Part shown: piece after piece, positions 44,292 through 56,300 of the stretch
Layout of the letters: each line of letters starts with the position of its first letter
Numbering within the stretch: the stretch's first letter is position 1
Position numbers and translations under genes: made by a program
NCBI GenBank assembly: GCA_951230915.1
Contig: OX579638.1
Coordinates: 17,502,696-17,566,695, forward strand
Direction of reading: 5' to 3'
Length of the DNA stretch: 64,000 nucleotides
Source: Antitrichia curtipendula
Taxonomy: Eukaryota; Streptophyta; Bryopsida; Hypnales; Leucodontaceae
The notes under the pieces: model-generated
Database searches by the model: none
Told to the model about the DNA's origin: nothing
What the model saw: only the letters and a program-made list of their open reading frames with translations

Positions 44292-45871
44292 TCAAGGTTC
44301 GCCGATCTAAGCCCAACAACAACAGAACATTGTCAATTAATGCGCATTACATTCAACCAACCACACAAAAACCAACAGCAACGCACAGAATTTAATCCTC
44401 AGACTCAAAATTTGAAGCACCTCCAGATCGTCATACAGCAGTAAGCAATCACAGCAAACAATTGCAGAGTCTTCCACTTACATAGGTAACCGAACCCTTC
44501 CCTTCCACAATCGGGTCATACGAATGCTCCGTCGAATCAATCCGCTGGAACACCGGGATCCCCGCGCTCTCAACAGCATCAAACCTCGCTTTGTATACGA
44601 AATACATCACCACCGACACCACTCCAAAGTACACACGAAACACCAAATCTACCCCCCCGCTGACTACTTCGAGAACAATTTTCGCCCACACGGGCATCCC
44701 GCTGGTCGCAATCCCTTGCGTCAGGACCGTCAACAGCACTGATAGTGAAATCGCAGTGAGCGTGACAGCGACAATCGTCCCCGCTCTTCCGATTCTCGCC
44801 AACCTCGTACTCCGTTTGAGCGCCTCTATTCCGTAGTTTCCAGGCTCCAATACGGCTATCACTTGCGCTAGTGCGAACACGATGGCTAGGAAAATGGTGC
44901 CAGCGAGGAAGAGAAAAAGCGCAAATAAGTAGAGTAAGTTGGGGTCCGACCAGCCAGCGGTGACGAACATGATGGTGCAGAGGATGCCGCCGATGATGAT
45001 TGTGAAGAGGGAGAGGAGGACGTAAGCTAGGACTTTCCAGAGTTGGGTTATGAGCATGCGGAGAAAGGCGTGGGGGAGGAATTTGAAGACTTTGGGGATG
45101 ATGGAGCGGTCATCGTCGGTGTCGGTGGGGTTGTAGAGGTAGGCTGTGATGTAGGAGACCGCGCCTGTGCCGAGAGTTCCCAACACGTAAATCAAGAAGA
45201 AGAGTGTCCAAGATAAGATCTTTGTGAATGACTGGTCGCCTGTTGGGTCGGTAGTCTGCAGAATGGGGAGCCAAAGAGTTTCAGTTACAAAAGAAAGGCG
45301 TATTTTCGAATTGAAGCATGGAAAACAAGTTTCCGAAGTCTTCAAGAACTGAAACATGGAAAAGCTAGTTCCCGATCTCTTCAGGAATTGAAGCATGGAC
45401 AAAGCTCTCGAACTCTTCAAGAGTTGAAGTATGGACATGTTCCTAAACTCTTCAAGAAATGGAACATGAAATCGCTTTCGAAATCTCGAACTGAAGCACG
45501 GAATAGTTCCCGAACTCTTCAAGAAATTGAAGCATGGAAAAGTTTTCGAATTCATGAACTGAAGCAATAATAGTTTCCCGAATTCTTACAGCATAGAAAA
45601 GTTCCCGAGTTCTCTACTAATTTCGAAGTGGGGAGAGATAGGGGCCGGGGACTGTCGTTACCTGCGCAGTGTTGACGGCGCTCTTGACGACAGGGGGCGT
45701 AAAGGATGGTGGCAGCAGCACGGTTTTAAACACTGTAGCAATCGAGATCGGGAGGTAGAAGGCGAGGAAGAATGGCAGAAACAGACGGTAGTGCTTGCGC
45801 AGCAGTCTCCCTGATTCCTTGAAAATGGATGCCACGCCCCATCTCTCCATCTCCTCCGGGCGCATCCCCAT
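44292..45871 (-). CDS. Six-helix plant membrane protein, three exons
   Basis: Exon 1 45871-45662 (ATG, 70 codons, ends CAG|GTAACG); exon 2 45255-44482 (after ctgCAG|, ends TAT|GTAAGT); exon 3 44306-44292 (after cttAG|; IGEP and a TGA). All junctions are phase 0 and GT-AG; introns 406 and 175 nt. The product is 332 aa. About six hydrophobic segments: residues ~30-53, 82-106, 130-165, 170-200, 220-245 and 255-290; no signal peptide. N-terminus MGMRPEEMERWGVASIFKES and the short C-terminal ...TYIGEP resemble a conserved land-plant family related to Arabidopsis AT1G31130/AT4G19950 (annotated as polyadenylate-binding-protein-binding, function unproven); this is from memory. Exon 3 is very short and least certain; without splicing the frame runs on to SGRLCNCLL. 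No TATA box seen. Confidence 0.75.
45310..45615. repeat. Minisatellite in intron 1 of the membrane-protein gene, unit ~40 bp
   Basis: Six to seven imperfect copies of a unit containing cgaactcttcaagaaatgaa and gcatggaaaagttccc. It fills most of the 406-nt intron and begins about 50 nt from the acceptor. Confidence 0.75.
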
Positions 45872-45949
45872 AGCTCAAAATAGATCAGCTCTTCTGCAAG
45901 ACTGCACGATGAGCTCGATGTGTGCGCAACGCCAACTTGTGAAATGATC

Positions 45950-46310
45950 GAAGGATTTGGAAGAAAGAAATACTCGGTGTTTTGTTACCGACAGACCTTG
46001 CTTGTCAGGACAGGGACTACCTAACTAGGAATCGACTCTGACGCAACTGCGGATGTGAATAATGTGTCCATCTGCCAACAAGCGTGTTTGTTCAATTTGA
46101 CAGTAGAGTGCAAAATGTCTTCAGTTGTGGATGGGGCAGGTTCAAACTTGTCAGAGTGATTAAAATTCGCCACAAAAATAAAACACTGAATGATCTATTG
46201 GTACGGAACTTGCAGAAGACTGGTGGAAATCACTGAGCATTCGTTGACTACTAGAATATTTTAACCCCCAAGAATCCCTGGGGAGTGTACTTTTGGAGCA
46301 ATCTGTACAT
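45950..46310. repeat. Duplicated intergenic segment, copy 1
   Basis: Contains ggatttggaagaaagaaata, then gcttgtcaggacagggacta and, further on, cattcgttgactactagaat; all recur at 47676-47900. In this copy about 140 extra bases separate the parts. It starts 80 bp upstream of the ATG of the membrane-protein gene and so covers its probable promoter. Confidence 0.75.
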
Positions 46311-47675
46311 ACAGACAAATTATTCACATAATATCTTCATGTTTGATTGAGTGGAATTTAGACGTGCGATCTTTATTATCTCTGTACACGTAGAGATATC
46401 TAACGGTGGTATGCAGCGGATCAAAAGTTCAAAAGTTATGTAGGTAAAATAAAACAAAACAAGTGTTAGAAGGAGTAGTGATATGTTAGACAGGGCCATT
46501 GGGTCAAACCACAATCAAAGGTACCAGTGGGATTACTTTGCTAGGACAAGTCTCGAGTCCTTTTTTTAACTTTTAAAGCTCTAAAGTACTTTGGTGTTGT
46601 CATTTTTAAGAAAAAATTATAGATGGATAGTATTGCAATGTTTTCCTTAATTAAATTGAAGACAAAATTTCATGGAAAAAATCCTTAAAAAGACGTAAAT
46701 CACCAATTTTAAGGCTAAGTTTAGTGTCTTTTTAACAATATGGCACTTTAAAGCACTTTAAAAGGATATTTTCATCCAATTGTTTTATACTTCTCAAACA
46801 TACAATTATTTAAAAGAATTTTTAGTGATTAAATCTTGAACTTAAAATAGTCTAATTTTTCAGTTAATTAATTGATTATTGACAAATTATTGATTTCATC
46901 TAATACAAAATTTAGACATTCAATTCCAAAAACAGCTTATATAAGGATCCTAAAGTCAATAATGTATAAAAATTTTGTTTTGACACAATCATCATTTGGA
47001 TTATTTTTTATATTGAAAAGGACGTTCAGAATTTTTTAATTCTGAATATTATAGAAAATGAAGAAGTATTCAAATTGTAGCAAAATAGTCCCTTTTTACT
47101 CTATCATATGATTTTATTTATACAGGATTTTTTTGGATTCAATCACATTATTATTCATAAAAAATTAGAATCCTTTTTTATCATTAAAAACCTTGACATG
47201 TTGACATTTGAACTTCAATTGGAACTATAATAATGAATTTTTTATTTTTTGATGAATAAAACGGTATTAGGCTTAACTTGACTTGAAATACGAATCAAAA
47301 AAGACTAAACTACCTAAAATTAATGGATTAGCATTAAAAAAGGATAGCTAAAAAGAAGTTACATTGTAGATTTTAGTGGGTTCTACCCCTTTTGTGGTAC
47401 ATTTGAGTGTGATTTGACCCCATTATTCCTTCAGAATTCATTTTTTTGCTATCTACAAGAATTGTGATGTGTGGATATAGGAGTAGTAGCACTGTAAGGT
47501 TGTTAAATAGTGGATTTTAGTATTTCCAATCAATACAAATCAAATAGAGAATTCCACTAAAGATTACATGAAAAGAGGTGTAAAAAAGTAACACATGTAA
47601 CTATTATCTATGCAAACTCTCCTCCCGTTTGGTCTAGATAGAGCACAAGAAAATGAGATACTATGAATTAACAAA
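46311..47675. other. AT-rich intergenic, no gene
   Basis: AT-rich DNA between the two duplicated segments; no coding region supported. Confidence 0.5.
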
Positions 47676-47900
47676 GGATTTGGGAGAAAGAAATAAAGTA
47701 CTCAGTGTTTTGATACCGACAAACCTTTGCTTGTCAGGACAGGGACTACCGGACAAGACATCGACTCTAAAGCAAAATCATGTCCACCACGGAACTTGGG
47801 GAAGGTGGAAATCAGTGAGCATTCGTTGACTAGTAGACTACTTTAACCCCTTGGGGGAAGGGAAAATGTAGATTTGGAGCAGTGTGTAAAACTCCTTCCC
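47676..47900. repeat. Duplicated intergenic segment, copy 2
   Basis: Same order of motifs as 45950-46310 (ggatttgggagaaagaaata; gcttgtcaggacagggacta; cattcgttgactagtagact), same orientation, about 1.7 kb away, more compact. Confidence 0.75.
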
Positions 47901-48130
47901 TCCAGAAAAGCAGCCTTGTGGCAGTTTACCGTTACCCCTGCTGATTCGGAGTATTCAATTTTAATGTTGTCGATTGAAATATGATCACTAATACATATCA
48001 ATATTATTAGACTTAACTCCACAAATTTCCCCACAAAAACACACATGGTACAGCTCAAAAATACCAACATTTGAGCAATCTGATAGATAAATGTCAGCAT
48101 CTCAAGGTTTAGTACATCAACGTTCATCAT

Positions 48131-48824
48131 GACTTCTGGCTACCTTTAGATTCTGAAAAACCGAGTTTCACAAGCTTGCCAATCCACGAAGAGACCATGC
48201 TGCCTGAAAGCCTCATTACCCCCATCACTCTGAAACATCAAAAGGATCTTGATTGGTAAAAAACAACTCGCCATGCTCAACTACAAAGTGCACAGGTCAG
48301 TTGTAGGCTCTAAAATAAAGGGATCACTAGAAACGTAAAAATTAATCAGACCTACTTCACTGCTAAAACCTCACACCTAGTGTCACTCAGAAGAACAAGA
48401 ATAAGTCTAGCCTTCGAGACCCATGTGCATCAACAGTCCGTCTGCTAACTACACAGCCCACAATCGTTACAGACTGAGACCCTTGGTGCCTCCCTTCAGA
48501 CGTAGACCCTAAATGACAAACGTCACTCAAAACCTAAATCCGTCACTATTTCCAAGAATCAATGCAAACTGTTTGGTGGATAACAAACCGTACCTGAGCA
48601 CAGAAATGTTCGCAAACCTCCTGAAGAGTATTTAATGCACTCACACGATGCTTAAATCCATCAATCTGCGTCGAAAAATAAATATCTTTCCAAGGGTGAT
48701 ACCAACTTCTAATGTAAATACAAGCAGAAGCAGCTTCCAAAGCACTTGAAAATGCTTCGTCATTCTCTTTCGACAATCGCGTTCAAATGTACAGAAAAGT
48801 CGGATGAAACTGGACATGAGACTC
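48131..48824 (-). other. 3' region of the TLC-domain gene
   Basis: Follows the stop at 48825. A 76-codon open frame at 48776-48546 (ends CAQVRFVIHQTVCIDSWK) has no recognisable domain; it may be 3' UTR or an alternative last exon. Confidence 0.35.
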
Positions 48825-50159
48825 CTACTCTCGTCGTTTCAGAGAAGACCTCTCTCGCATCAAAGCTTTGTAAAGCCCTTGCCCCAGCATTACGTTCAAC
48901 ACATTCAGACCCACCATGCCTGTCAAGGCCAGCGGCCATTCAAACCCACGAGGAAACTTGGAAGCATCCCAAAGAAGCTTGGCTGTGATCCAAATATGAC
49001 AAAAAATACGGGTCAAGAAAAACGCAATCCAGTTCAGTGTCCAGTTGATGAAACTGCCCCAAGTGCTCTTTGATTTCGTCGTGGAACAGAGCTTCCTCAC
49101 TTTGCGCAAGTGCAGAAATATAGAGTGGACCTGGTGCAGCCAAATCCAAGAGTTAGGTTTAGGGTTTACAAAAATGCAAAATTTAATCCAGGCAAGCAGC
49201 AGCAAAGCAATTCAGTCATTCAATTATTCGTAGTCCGGCTAGTTTGCATCATAGAGGATCTGGAGGAAACCCAGTATACCATAAGGTCTCTTCCTCCACA
49301 CCCTGAAGATTTGAAGACCCTGCAACCCATCCCGGCCTCACAATGCTCTTCAAGACTTTCACAAAGCATAAAGCTTACGAGGCAGAGCAAGTAGGGTTTC
49401 TCATAGCTAAGCCGAACAAATAGGGTTTCTGATGTAAGAAAAAAAAGGTCCCACAAGCCTTGATCTCATTGACCTTTGGTTTTCATGAATACACCAGACT
49501 CGTCCAGACTACTTTTGTCCCAAGACTCCAAATTGCAAACACCCCTATTGATTTCCGGCATCATCGCTTGTACCTCGCATATGAGAGTGAGAATCAAGTA
49601 GTTGATGCACAAGTCGCGCTGAAGAGCGGGACTGAAACAAGTGAGCAGAACTGCATGATGCACAAGCAGGTGAGGCGCATTGGCACTGTACAGATGCTTC
49701 CGTATCATGTCCCATTGATCATAAGCGAAGTATCCACACGACATCGCCAATGCAGTGTAAGCTCCAGGCCATGGCCGGTTGAAAAGCACGTCGTGGGACA
49801 GCATGTTCGGCAATCCTGAAATTTGCGCTTCCTTCACCATCAACCCAATCACTGCAAACACACGCTTTGCAATTAGGCATAGCAGTATCCAGCTACTTCA
49901 ATATTAAACCTCTAAAGAATTGTAGAGCACTGCTTGAGTGAATGCACTCATTCGTTTTGGCATTTGTGTCTACCAGATTCATTGCAAGCACAAGTAACAA
50001 AATATAGATTGAAACAAAGAATATCATTCTTTCGCTACTTTGTAATTTTCCATGACACATGCCTCACCTGATAAGGAGAATGATAGAGGAATGTACAAGC
50101 GACACAGACGTGTTTAGAAAATCCGCTGCCACCTCGAGTGTGAGTCCAGCAGTGATCCA
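48825..50159 (-). CDS. TLC (TRAM-LAG1-CLN8) domain membrane protein, multi-exon
   Basis: Exons seen: about 50159-50068 (LEVAADFLNTSVSLVHSSII, ends CAG|GTGAGG); 49851-49574 (after ttgCAG|; VLFNRPWPGAYTALAMSCGY, FAYDQWDMIRKHL, LVHHAVLLTCF; ends GAG|GTACAA); 49130-48825 (after caccAG|; VHSIFLHLRKV, NWTLNWIAFFLTRIFCHIW, LTGMVGLNVLNVMLGQGLYK; TAG). Joining the last two gives E-VHSIFLHLRK in phase. The D-x-W-D-M, HH and E-x-x-S-x-F pattern and multiple helices identify a TLC protein (lipid sensing, synthesis or trafficking in ER-type membranes; exact role unknown). The first junction is out of phase by one base as drawn, so a small exon, another splice site or a defect is likely. The true start was not found; it should lie between 50160 and 50900. 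Confidence 0.72.
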
Positions 50160-50952
50160 TCACAAGAAAAGGCTCGGAGGGGACACCTATAGCAGCGGCA
50201 ACCCCACCCACCATCACCTGGGAAAGCACAGGGTTTATTGAACCGGCACCCGCCCCCCTCTTCATCGCACGCAATGAAAAGCTAGGACCGCCTCCCAACA
50301 ACCCGCCTCCTCTCCATCGCAACGAACAAAAGCAATCGGAAACCTACGAACGGGAAGCGGTAGTTGAACGCCCTTCCGCGATGAACAACTCCGATGGTCC
50401 AATGAAGTCAATCTGTCCTTGTAAGGGCTGCCTGGCAATTCAGGGGCGCCATCGCTGAGGTCGTCGTTGCTACATACTACCCGGCTCAAAGACTGATTGA
50501 CTCCTTTAAAAAATGCAAGGGCAGAAAATACTTGCTACATGCTTGAGTTCCCTTCTTTGATCTACCTAGCACAACCCAAATTGCGAGCAATAGCGAAAAG
50601 AAAACGCCAGGCGCGTCCACTCTCCATGTGCTTGCTGGGGGGGTCTCCCCCACAACCTTCTGCGCACCCTCCATGGGTACCACACCAGACTGCCTAACAA
50701 TAAAGCAAACAATAATTATATCTGTGAGGCAGAGCTCCTACCAAATCCAGCTAAAGAAAGCACATGCCATTCTCTCTCGCTATTAATCCACAAACAACAA
50801 GAGCACAGAAGCTCCGCAATGACCCAAAAAATTACAGAAATGAGAACTGAAAGCAACCAAAATGAATGCAAGAACGTCACGTTTTGGACACCAATCACTC
50901 GGAGAGACACTGCGAATCAGAGTTTGAAAGGCGGCATTTACACAGTCGGCAC

Positions 50953-50960
50953 CTTAAATA
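50953..50960 (-). promoter_or_regulatory. TATA-like box for the TLC-domain gene
   Basis: Minus-strand gcTTATTTAAGGtg. A start about 30 bp downstream (near 50925) would give a leader or 5' exon extending to the first TLC exon at about 50159. Position and sequence are plausible but not decisive. Confidence 0.4.
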
Positions 50961-52327
50961 AGCTTCAACGGAAGTTCACAGGGCTCCTTCGAAGTTAGTT
51001 GAAGCAGTTGACGGGACAGAGTGAAGCGAGTGCAATGAAGCTCACGTGATATGCGTCACCCGCGTGGGTCTGTGGTTGGTGGGCTTTTGGTTTTAATTTG
51101 AATCAAGCAAGTTGGAGCTTTTCTTGCGGTTGAGGAGACCCATGATGCCACAAATCCATCATTTGAAAGAGTGTGAGGTCAGGAACATGGGTGACCAGTT
51201 GTATCGGTTTTGAGTGAAATATTGCTAAAAGAAAATTTAGTGACAAGGTGAAGTGAAGGTGTGGTGAAGGTGTGGTGATATTATTAGGTGTAAATTTTAG
51301 CTAGGTGGCTACTATATAACATTGTTAAGCAAGTTTAGCTCCATCCCCCAGTTTAGCTCCATCCCCAGGTGAAGGTATAATCCCCCCAAGATAATTTTGG
51401 GATGAATTTTGTTTAAGATTCGATGTTCCAACTGGTTGTGAAAGGTAATTAGATGTTATGTATAGTGGGACAGGTTGGTAAGCTGTCTCAGGCACTTCAT
51501 TACACAATCATGTACAATGGAACCAGTGAAGCGAATTTCACGGAGCAGGTGCTTGGCTTTTCACAAGTTGTAATCTTTGTGTTGGGTGGTGAGTTCCACA
51601 ATAAGGGCTCTTGCTTTTGGAGGGAGGAAAAGGGACCCCCCCAACAATGTTTAACAATGTTATGTATACTTGAGGGTGAGCTTTGAAGAGGAAGTGCTGA
51701 AATTGAATTTTCTAGGTGAAGTATTAGGAGGTACATGTGACTTGAAACCAATCAAATGATGACATATGGTACTTTATGACAAGATTTACTTAATTCATTC
51801 CAAAATGGTTGGAGTAATAATAAAATTCTTTGGATATATTATTAATTAAATTTTATTGGGCAATCATTATAGACTCTCGCATGAATTGATTCTAATATCT
51901 CCTAAAAATACATGAATATAAAAGAACCCAAGCATCACCCAAATATCACCTAAATAGATATGAGTATAAAAAAAATTCTATGAAAGGTTCCATCTTTGTA
52001 GCACAAGTTCACTTTTGAGTAAGGTCCTAATCTTTATATGAAGCTTGCATCAATTCCAAGCCTCTTCTTTAGTCTGAAGCCAATAATTTGTAAATTTAGA
52101 CTTCCTTGCTACCCCCAAAATGGATGAGATTCCAACAAAACTTGAAGCAATGGACAAGACTTGAACAAGTTTAAACCATTATATAAGGTCTAAAGGTGAA
52201 ATGACCTTGGATGATCAAATATGGTTTAAATAGATTGGACTAGATGAATACTCAAATTGTTACACTCTGAAGTACAATTGTGGATGGAATTTTTTGGGGA
52301 AGTTGAAGTCAATGAATTGTCTTTCTT
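50961..52327. other. Intergenic, no gene
   Basis: Upstream side of the TLC gene, then AT-rich DNA. A small direct duplication of gtttagctccatcccc lies at 51337-51375. No coding region supported. Confidence 0.45.
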
Positions 52328-53274
52328 TTAACCCCTAAAAGACCAAGGGTTTTTTCAAGAAGACATGGACAAAAACTATGGGTTTGAGGTATGTTATTCA
52401 AAAACAAAAATTTGAACTTTTTTTTTAAACTTCAATTGTATGAAACTGAAGTAAAGTATCTTATCGTAATGTGGAAGATATTTCATTCCATTTGACTTCA
52501 TGGATTGAAAGATTAGACCAATAATGTTTGAAGTGAGGGAAAAACTTTTTTTAAATTCATGCAACAAACTTTGGACCCTTTTGGAATAGATTTTTTTGTT
52601 CTATATGAAAATGAGGATATTGACCATTTATAAATATATGATATTAGGTTTACTTATAAAAAAAATTTAGAAGCAAATATGAAGTCTAGCTTATTCTAAA
52701 TCAACTTGCATTGCAAAAAGGTCAAGTGAATTGGCAATACACTAGTCATTTTTTGATAATTCCTTGTGCAATGAAGAATTTTTTGTTTAAATTCCAAACT
52801 ATAGAGTATTAGAGACAAACATTTAGAATATGTGGAAAAAATTTCAAGAATTTTGACTTCACAAATTGCAAGATAATAAGACTTGAAGTTAGAAAAAAAT
52901 GTTTTTTTCTTGAAACTGCCCCCACATAGCTAACAAAGTTTGACTCCTCTTAGAATGTGATTTGAGGACTAAAATTTGTTTTTCGGGGGGACAATTGTAT
53001 GCCATATTTTATTAGGTACATACATGCAAAATTTCAAAAGTTGATGAGTTTTTTGCAAAAGATTCCCAAATTGCCCAAGCTACCCCAAAAGTTTAGGACA
53101 TCACAAGTTTTGATCCAGACATTTGATTGGAAAAAAATTAGTTTTTCACCAAGGAAGTACATGTTTATACATTGTATCTAAATTTCATGAACATCAAACC
53201 AAAAGTGACTTTGTAGGCACCTACCCGAGATTTCTTGTGTACATTGAACGGATGCTTGGTCCTTCAGGGATTAA
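52328..53274. mobile_element. TTAA-flanked inverted-repeat element, copy A (947 bp)
   Basis: Left end TTAACCCCTAAAAGACCAAG and inverted right end TTAATCCCTGAAGGACCAAG match at 16 of 20 bases. TTAA stands at both outer edges. Non-coding; contains two copies of the ~60-bp dispersed module (52469-52530, 52828-52888). Same ends and length as copy B at 55359. Confidence 0.7.
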
Positions 53275-55358
53275 TTGAGTTACTCACAATCATAGATGTA
53301 TACAAAATTTGTAAATGAAAACTATTTTTCTTCATATACCTAGTAACTTAGCCTTCATCTTCAATTTTTTGACTACTTAAGGCAAAAAAATCACTAAATT
53401 CTTACCTTAGTCTTTTGGTTTAAGAACTTTAGATGTATACATGTACATGGGATTTTCATCAATATTGTATGCCCTAGTAGTGTTGTGGATATCCCGGGTG
53501 TTGCTTGTGCAAGAATTCTATGTAGTTTTATATGAGTTTTAAAAACTGGTGACTTTGGAAGATTTGCACAAATTTGTGAAGGTTTACTACTTTGGTAGTT
53601 TCAGTTTCTTGTTGTCATGAACTATTTCAAATTTTTTTTTTGAGTTCTTAATAATGTCAAGTTGTTATGAGTATTTTGCAATTTTGAATGATTAATATTG
53701 ATATTGATTGTTTTATTGTTGTTGATTCTCTAGAGCTTTTGAAAACACAAGTATTTCTAGTTCTTTTGCAAATTTAAGGATTGTTGTTCAAATCAAATTT
53801 CATTATATTTACTCATTATGATTTTATTGTAGTGTCAATGCAAGTTCTCAATATTATTTTTAGACATCTCAAATACTACAAATAGGCTACCAAGGAATAT
53901 TGAGAAACCTTCTAACAAACATGTAACATACGAGTCATGTGATGTAGAAGAATATTAATCCACTAATATTATCCAACCAATTTGATCATGGCATAAGAAG
54001 ATTTATGCTAGAAAATTATGAAGAATACCAAAAATAAAGACTCTTGCAATGAAAGTTGAGGAGATTGATGAACAAGGTATTATTTTCCCACATGCAACAT
54101 GTCTTTTCAAAAGTTTTATTTCCTCTTTTTGAGTTATTTAGTGTTTTTAGAATCCTAATTTTTGGTTGAGTGTGTTGTAGTTGGATTTTGTTGTACTTCA
54201 TGATATAATGGGGATGTAGTTAGGTTTATTTTTAGTTGAAGTGTTCATTTTCTTGAGTGGTTTCTTAAAATGAGGTCCACTTTTTCAACACATATTCTTG
54301 GTGGTTGTTTTTGAGATGATATCCTCTTTTCCAACAATTGTCTTGAATTGTGGTGCACTTCTTGAACAACTTTTCTTTTGAATAAAGTTTGGATGCAATT
54401 GTTTTCTAAGAGGATTGTAAGGTCAATAATATTGGAGACAAAGATATTAGTATTGTTTGAAACTATTTGGTTTTTATTTGGTTTCAACTACAAGGATTTT
54501 GCTATTAGATTGAAGACAACTTTTTTTATCACAATAATGCAATGAAAACTGTAGATGCTTGATGTATTTTATAAAGGGATTGTTGCTTGCCAAAGCAAAA
54601 AAATTATATAGGATGTTTTGTACAATATTTTCAAGAATTTCAGTATTGGAATAGTACCATCATTACAAATGCATAAATTTTAATTAAAATTAAAGGCACA
54701 TAGCACTAGTCTTCTACAATCCTTGTCTTCTATCAAATATGTTGACAATTTATAGTTTATCTTAATTTGTGATGCTAATATTTGTGGTTAAAGTCTTGAT
54801 GTTGACATAGGTGATGTTTGAGGTTGCAATCATAAAAATATTGTCAAGCCTAGTGGATACTTCTTTGAGTGATATCACAAACTATACTTCTTTATTGCGT
54901 TAAATTGCATTTGTTAAAGAGTATGTTCCATGCTATTGAAATTAAAGGATGATTTGCATAACTTTTCCTAGAGGACACTACTATTGAAATTGCATTTGTT
55001 ATGGTATTGTTGTTAAAATGTTAATCAATAGTTTACAAAGTATGTTTTGCAATTCTAGAATTAAAGGGTGAGGTCCAAAAATTCTTGGATGTTAGAAATA
55101 TACAGAGAGAGGTAGGAAAATAGTGTCATTGTATTGGTACTGGTTAAATTTTTTTGGCCAATCACATATTGACAAGAAAAGAAGAGTCACTTAAATTAGT
55201 TTGACTTTCATTTGTGGCATCTACAAATCATTAACTATAGATTTTGCTAATTTTCATAGAAAAATATCTTTATAACAGAAGTGTTGTTTCAAGAGATACT
55301 TACAAGAACTAGTTTGAGCTTCATTGCAATAATGATGAAAATGAGTTCTTAAGTTTAG
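53275..55358. other. AT-rich intergenic, no gene
   Basis: No coding region, RNA gene or clear element seen. Confidence 0.5.
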
Positions 55359-56300
55359 TTAACCCCTAAAGGTTTTTGACTATGTTTTCACCAAAACCGC
55401 TCCAGAACTGCCATTTCTAATACTAGTGCCAAATTTTAGAAAAAAAACATTTTTGGACACTTGTAGCCGTAGGATCTTGTAGTAAACTTGTTTGAAAAGA
55501 TGTGGAAAAAATTTCAGAATTTTCCACCAAGTGGATTGCAAGATAATAGCGTTTGAATTGACAAAAATCCTTTTTTTGTCCCTGCGAAAAAACGGGCAGC
55601 TGCCCTCCACAAGGTCACATTTGTATGAAAAAATGTCCAAAATGATGGTTACTCTTTGGATTTATTCTTCAAGGCAAGTTGGCTATATGCTTGAAAAATT
55701 TCAGATCATTTGGAATTGTACAACATATAGGAAAAAAATAGTAAGTAGGAAGAGGTAGAGAATGATTCAAAGCACTAAATTGTCAAGAATTTATTTATGA
55801 AATTGAAAAATGCCAATCCCAACGATTGTAATGTTGTAATAAACAATGTACACCCAATGTTTTTATTTTTTTTCAAAAATATTGAAAATCGAGTAAAATA
55901 AAGGACTTCAAAGTTTATTTTAGAGTAGAGATTCCATAACTACCTTCAAACTAAGAATCCTCATAACTTTTGACTCATTGATTGGAATGGAATGATTCAA
56001 AGCCTCCCACGTACATATAAATCTAAAGAACCAATTTCAAATTTTAGTTTTTCTTAAAAGTGATTTTTAAAGAAGTTTTTTTTGCTGCCCCGGCTGCCCG
56101 CCAAACAATGAAAATAACATATCATGTAATAACTTTTTAACCACGTAGTCAAAAGTTACAAAATTGTTGGACCTTAAAGCTACTCCTCGGGCACATCTTA
56201 TGTGAAAATTTCAAAGAAAAAAAAGAAAAATTCCGGTCATAGTGAGCTGCCCAAAATCGCTATGTTGTGAAAAAACAGTGTTTGGTCCTTTAGGGGTTAA
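55359..56300. mobile_element. TTAA-flanked inverted-repeat element, copy B (942 bp)
   Basis: Left end TTAACCCCTAAAGG and right end CCTTTAGGGGTTAA are perfect inverted 14-mers. Further in, ccgctccagaactgcc and ggcagctc-type text is loosely symmetrical. Includes the dispersed module at 55498-55557. TTAA at both edges followed by CCC is the arrangement of piggyBac-type elements; no transposase is present, so the assignment is tentative. Confidence 0.7.
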
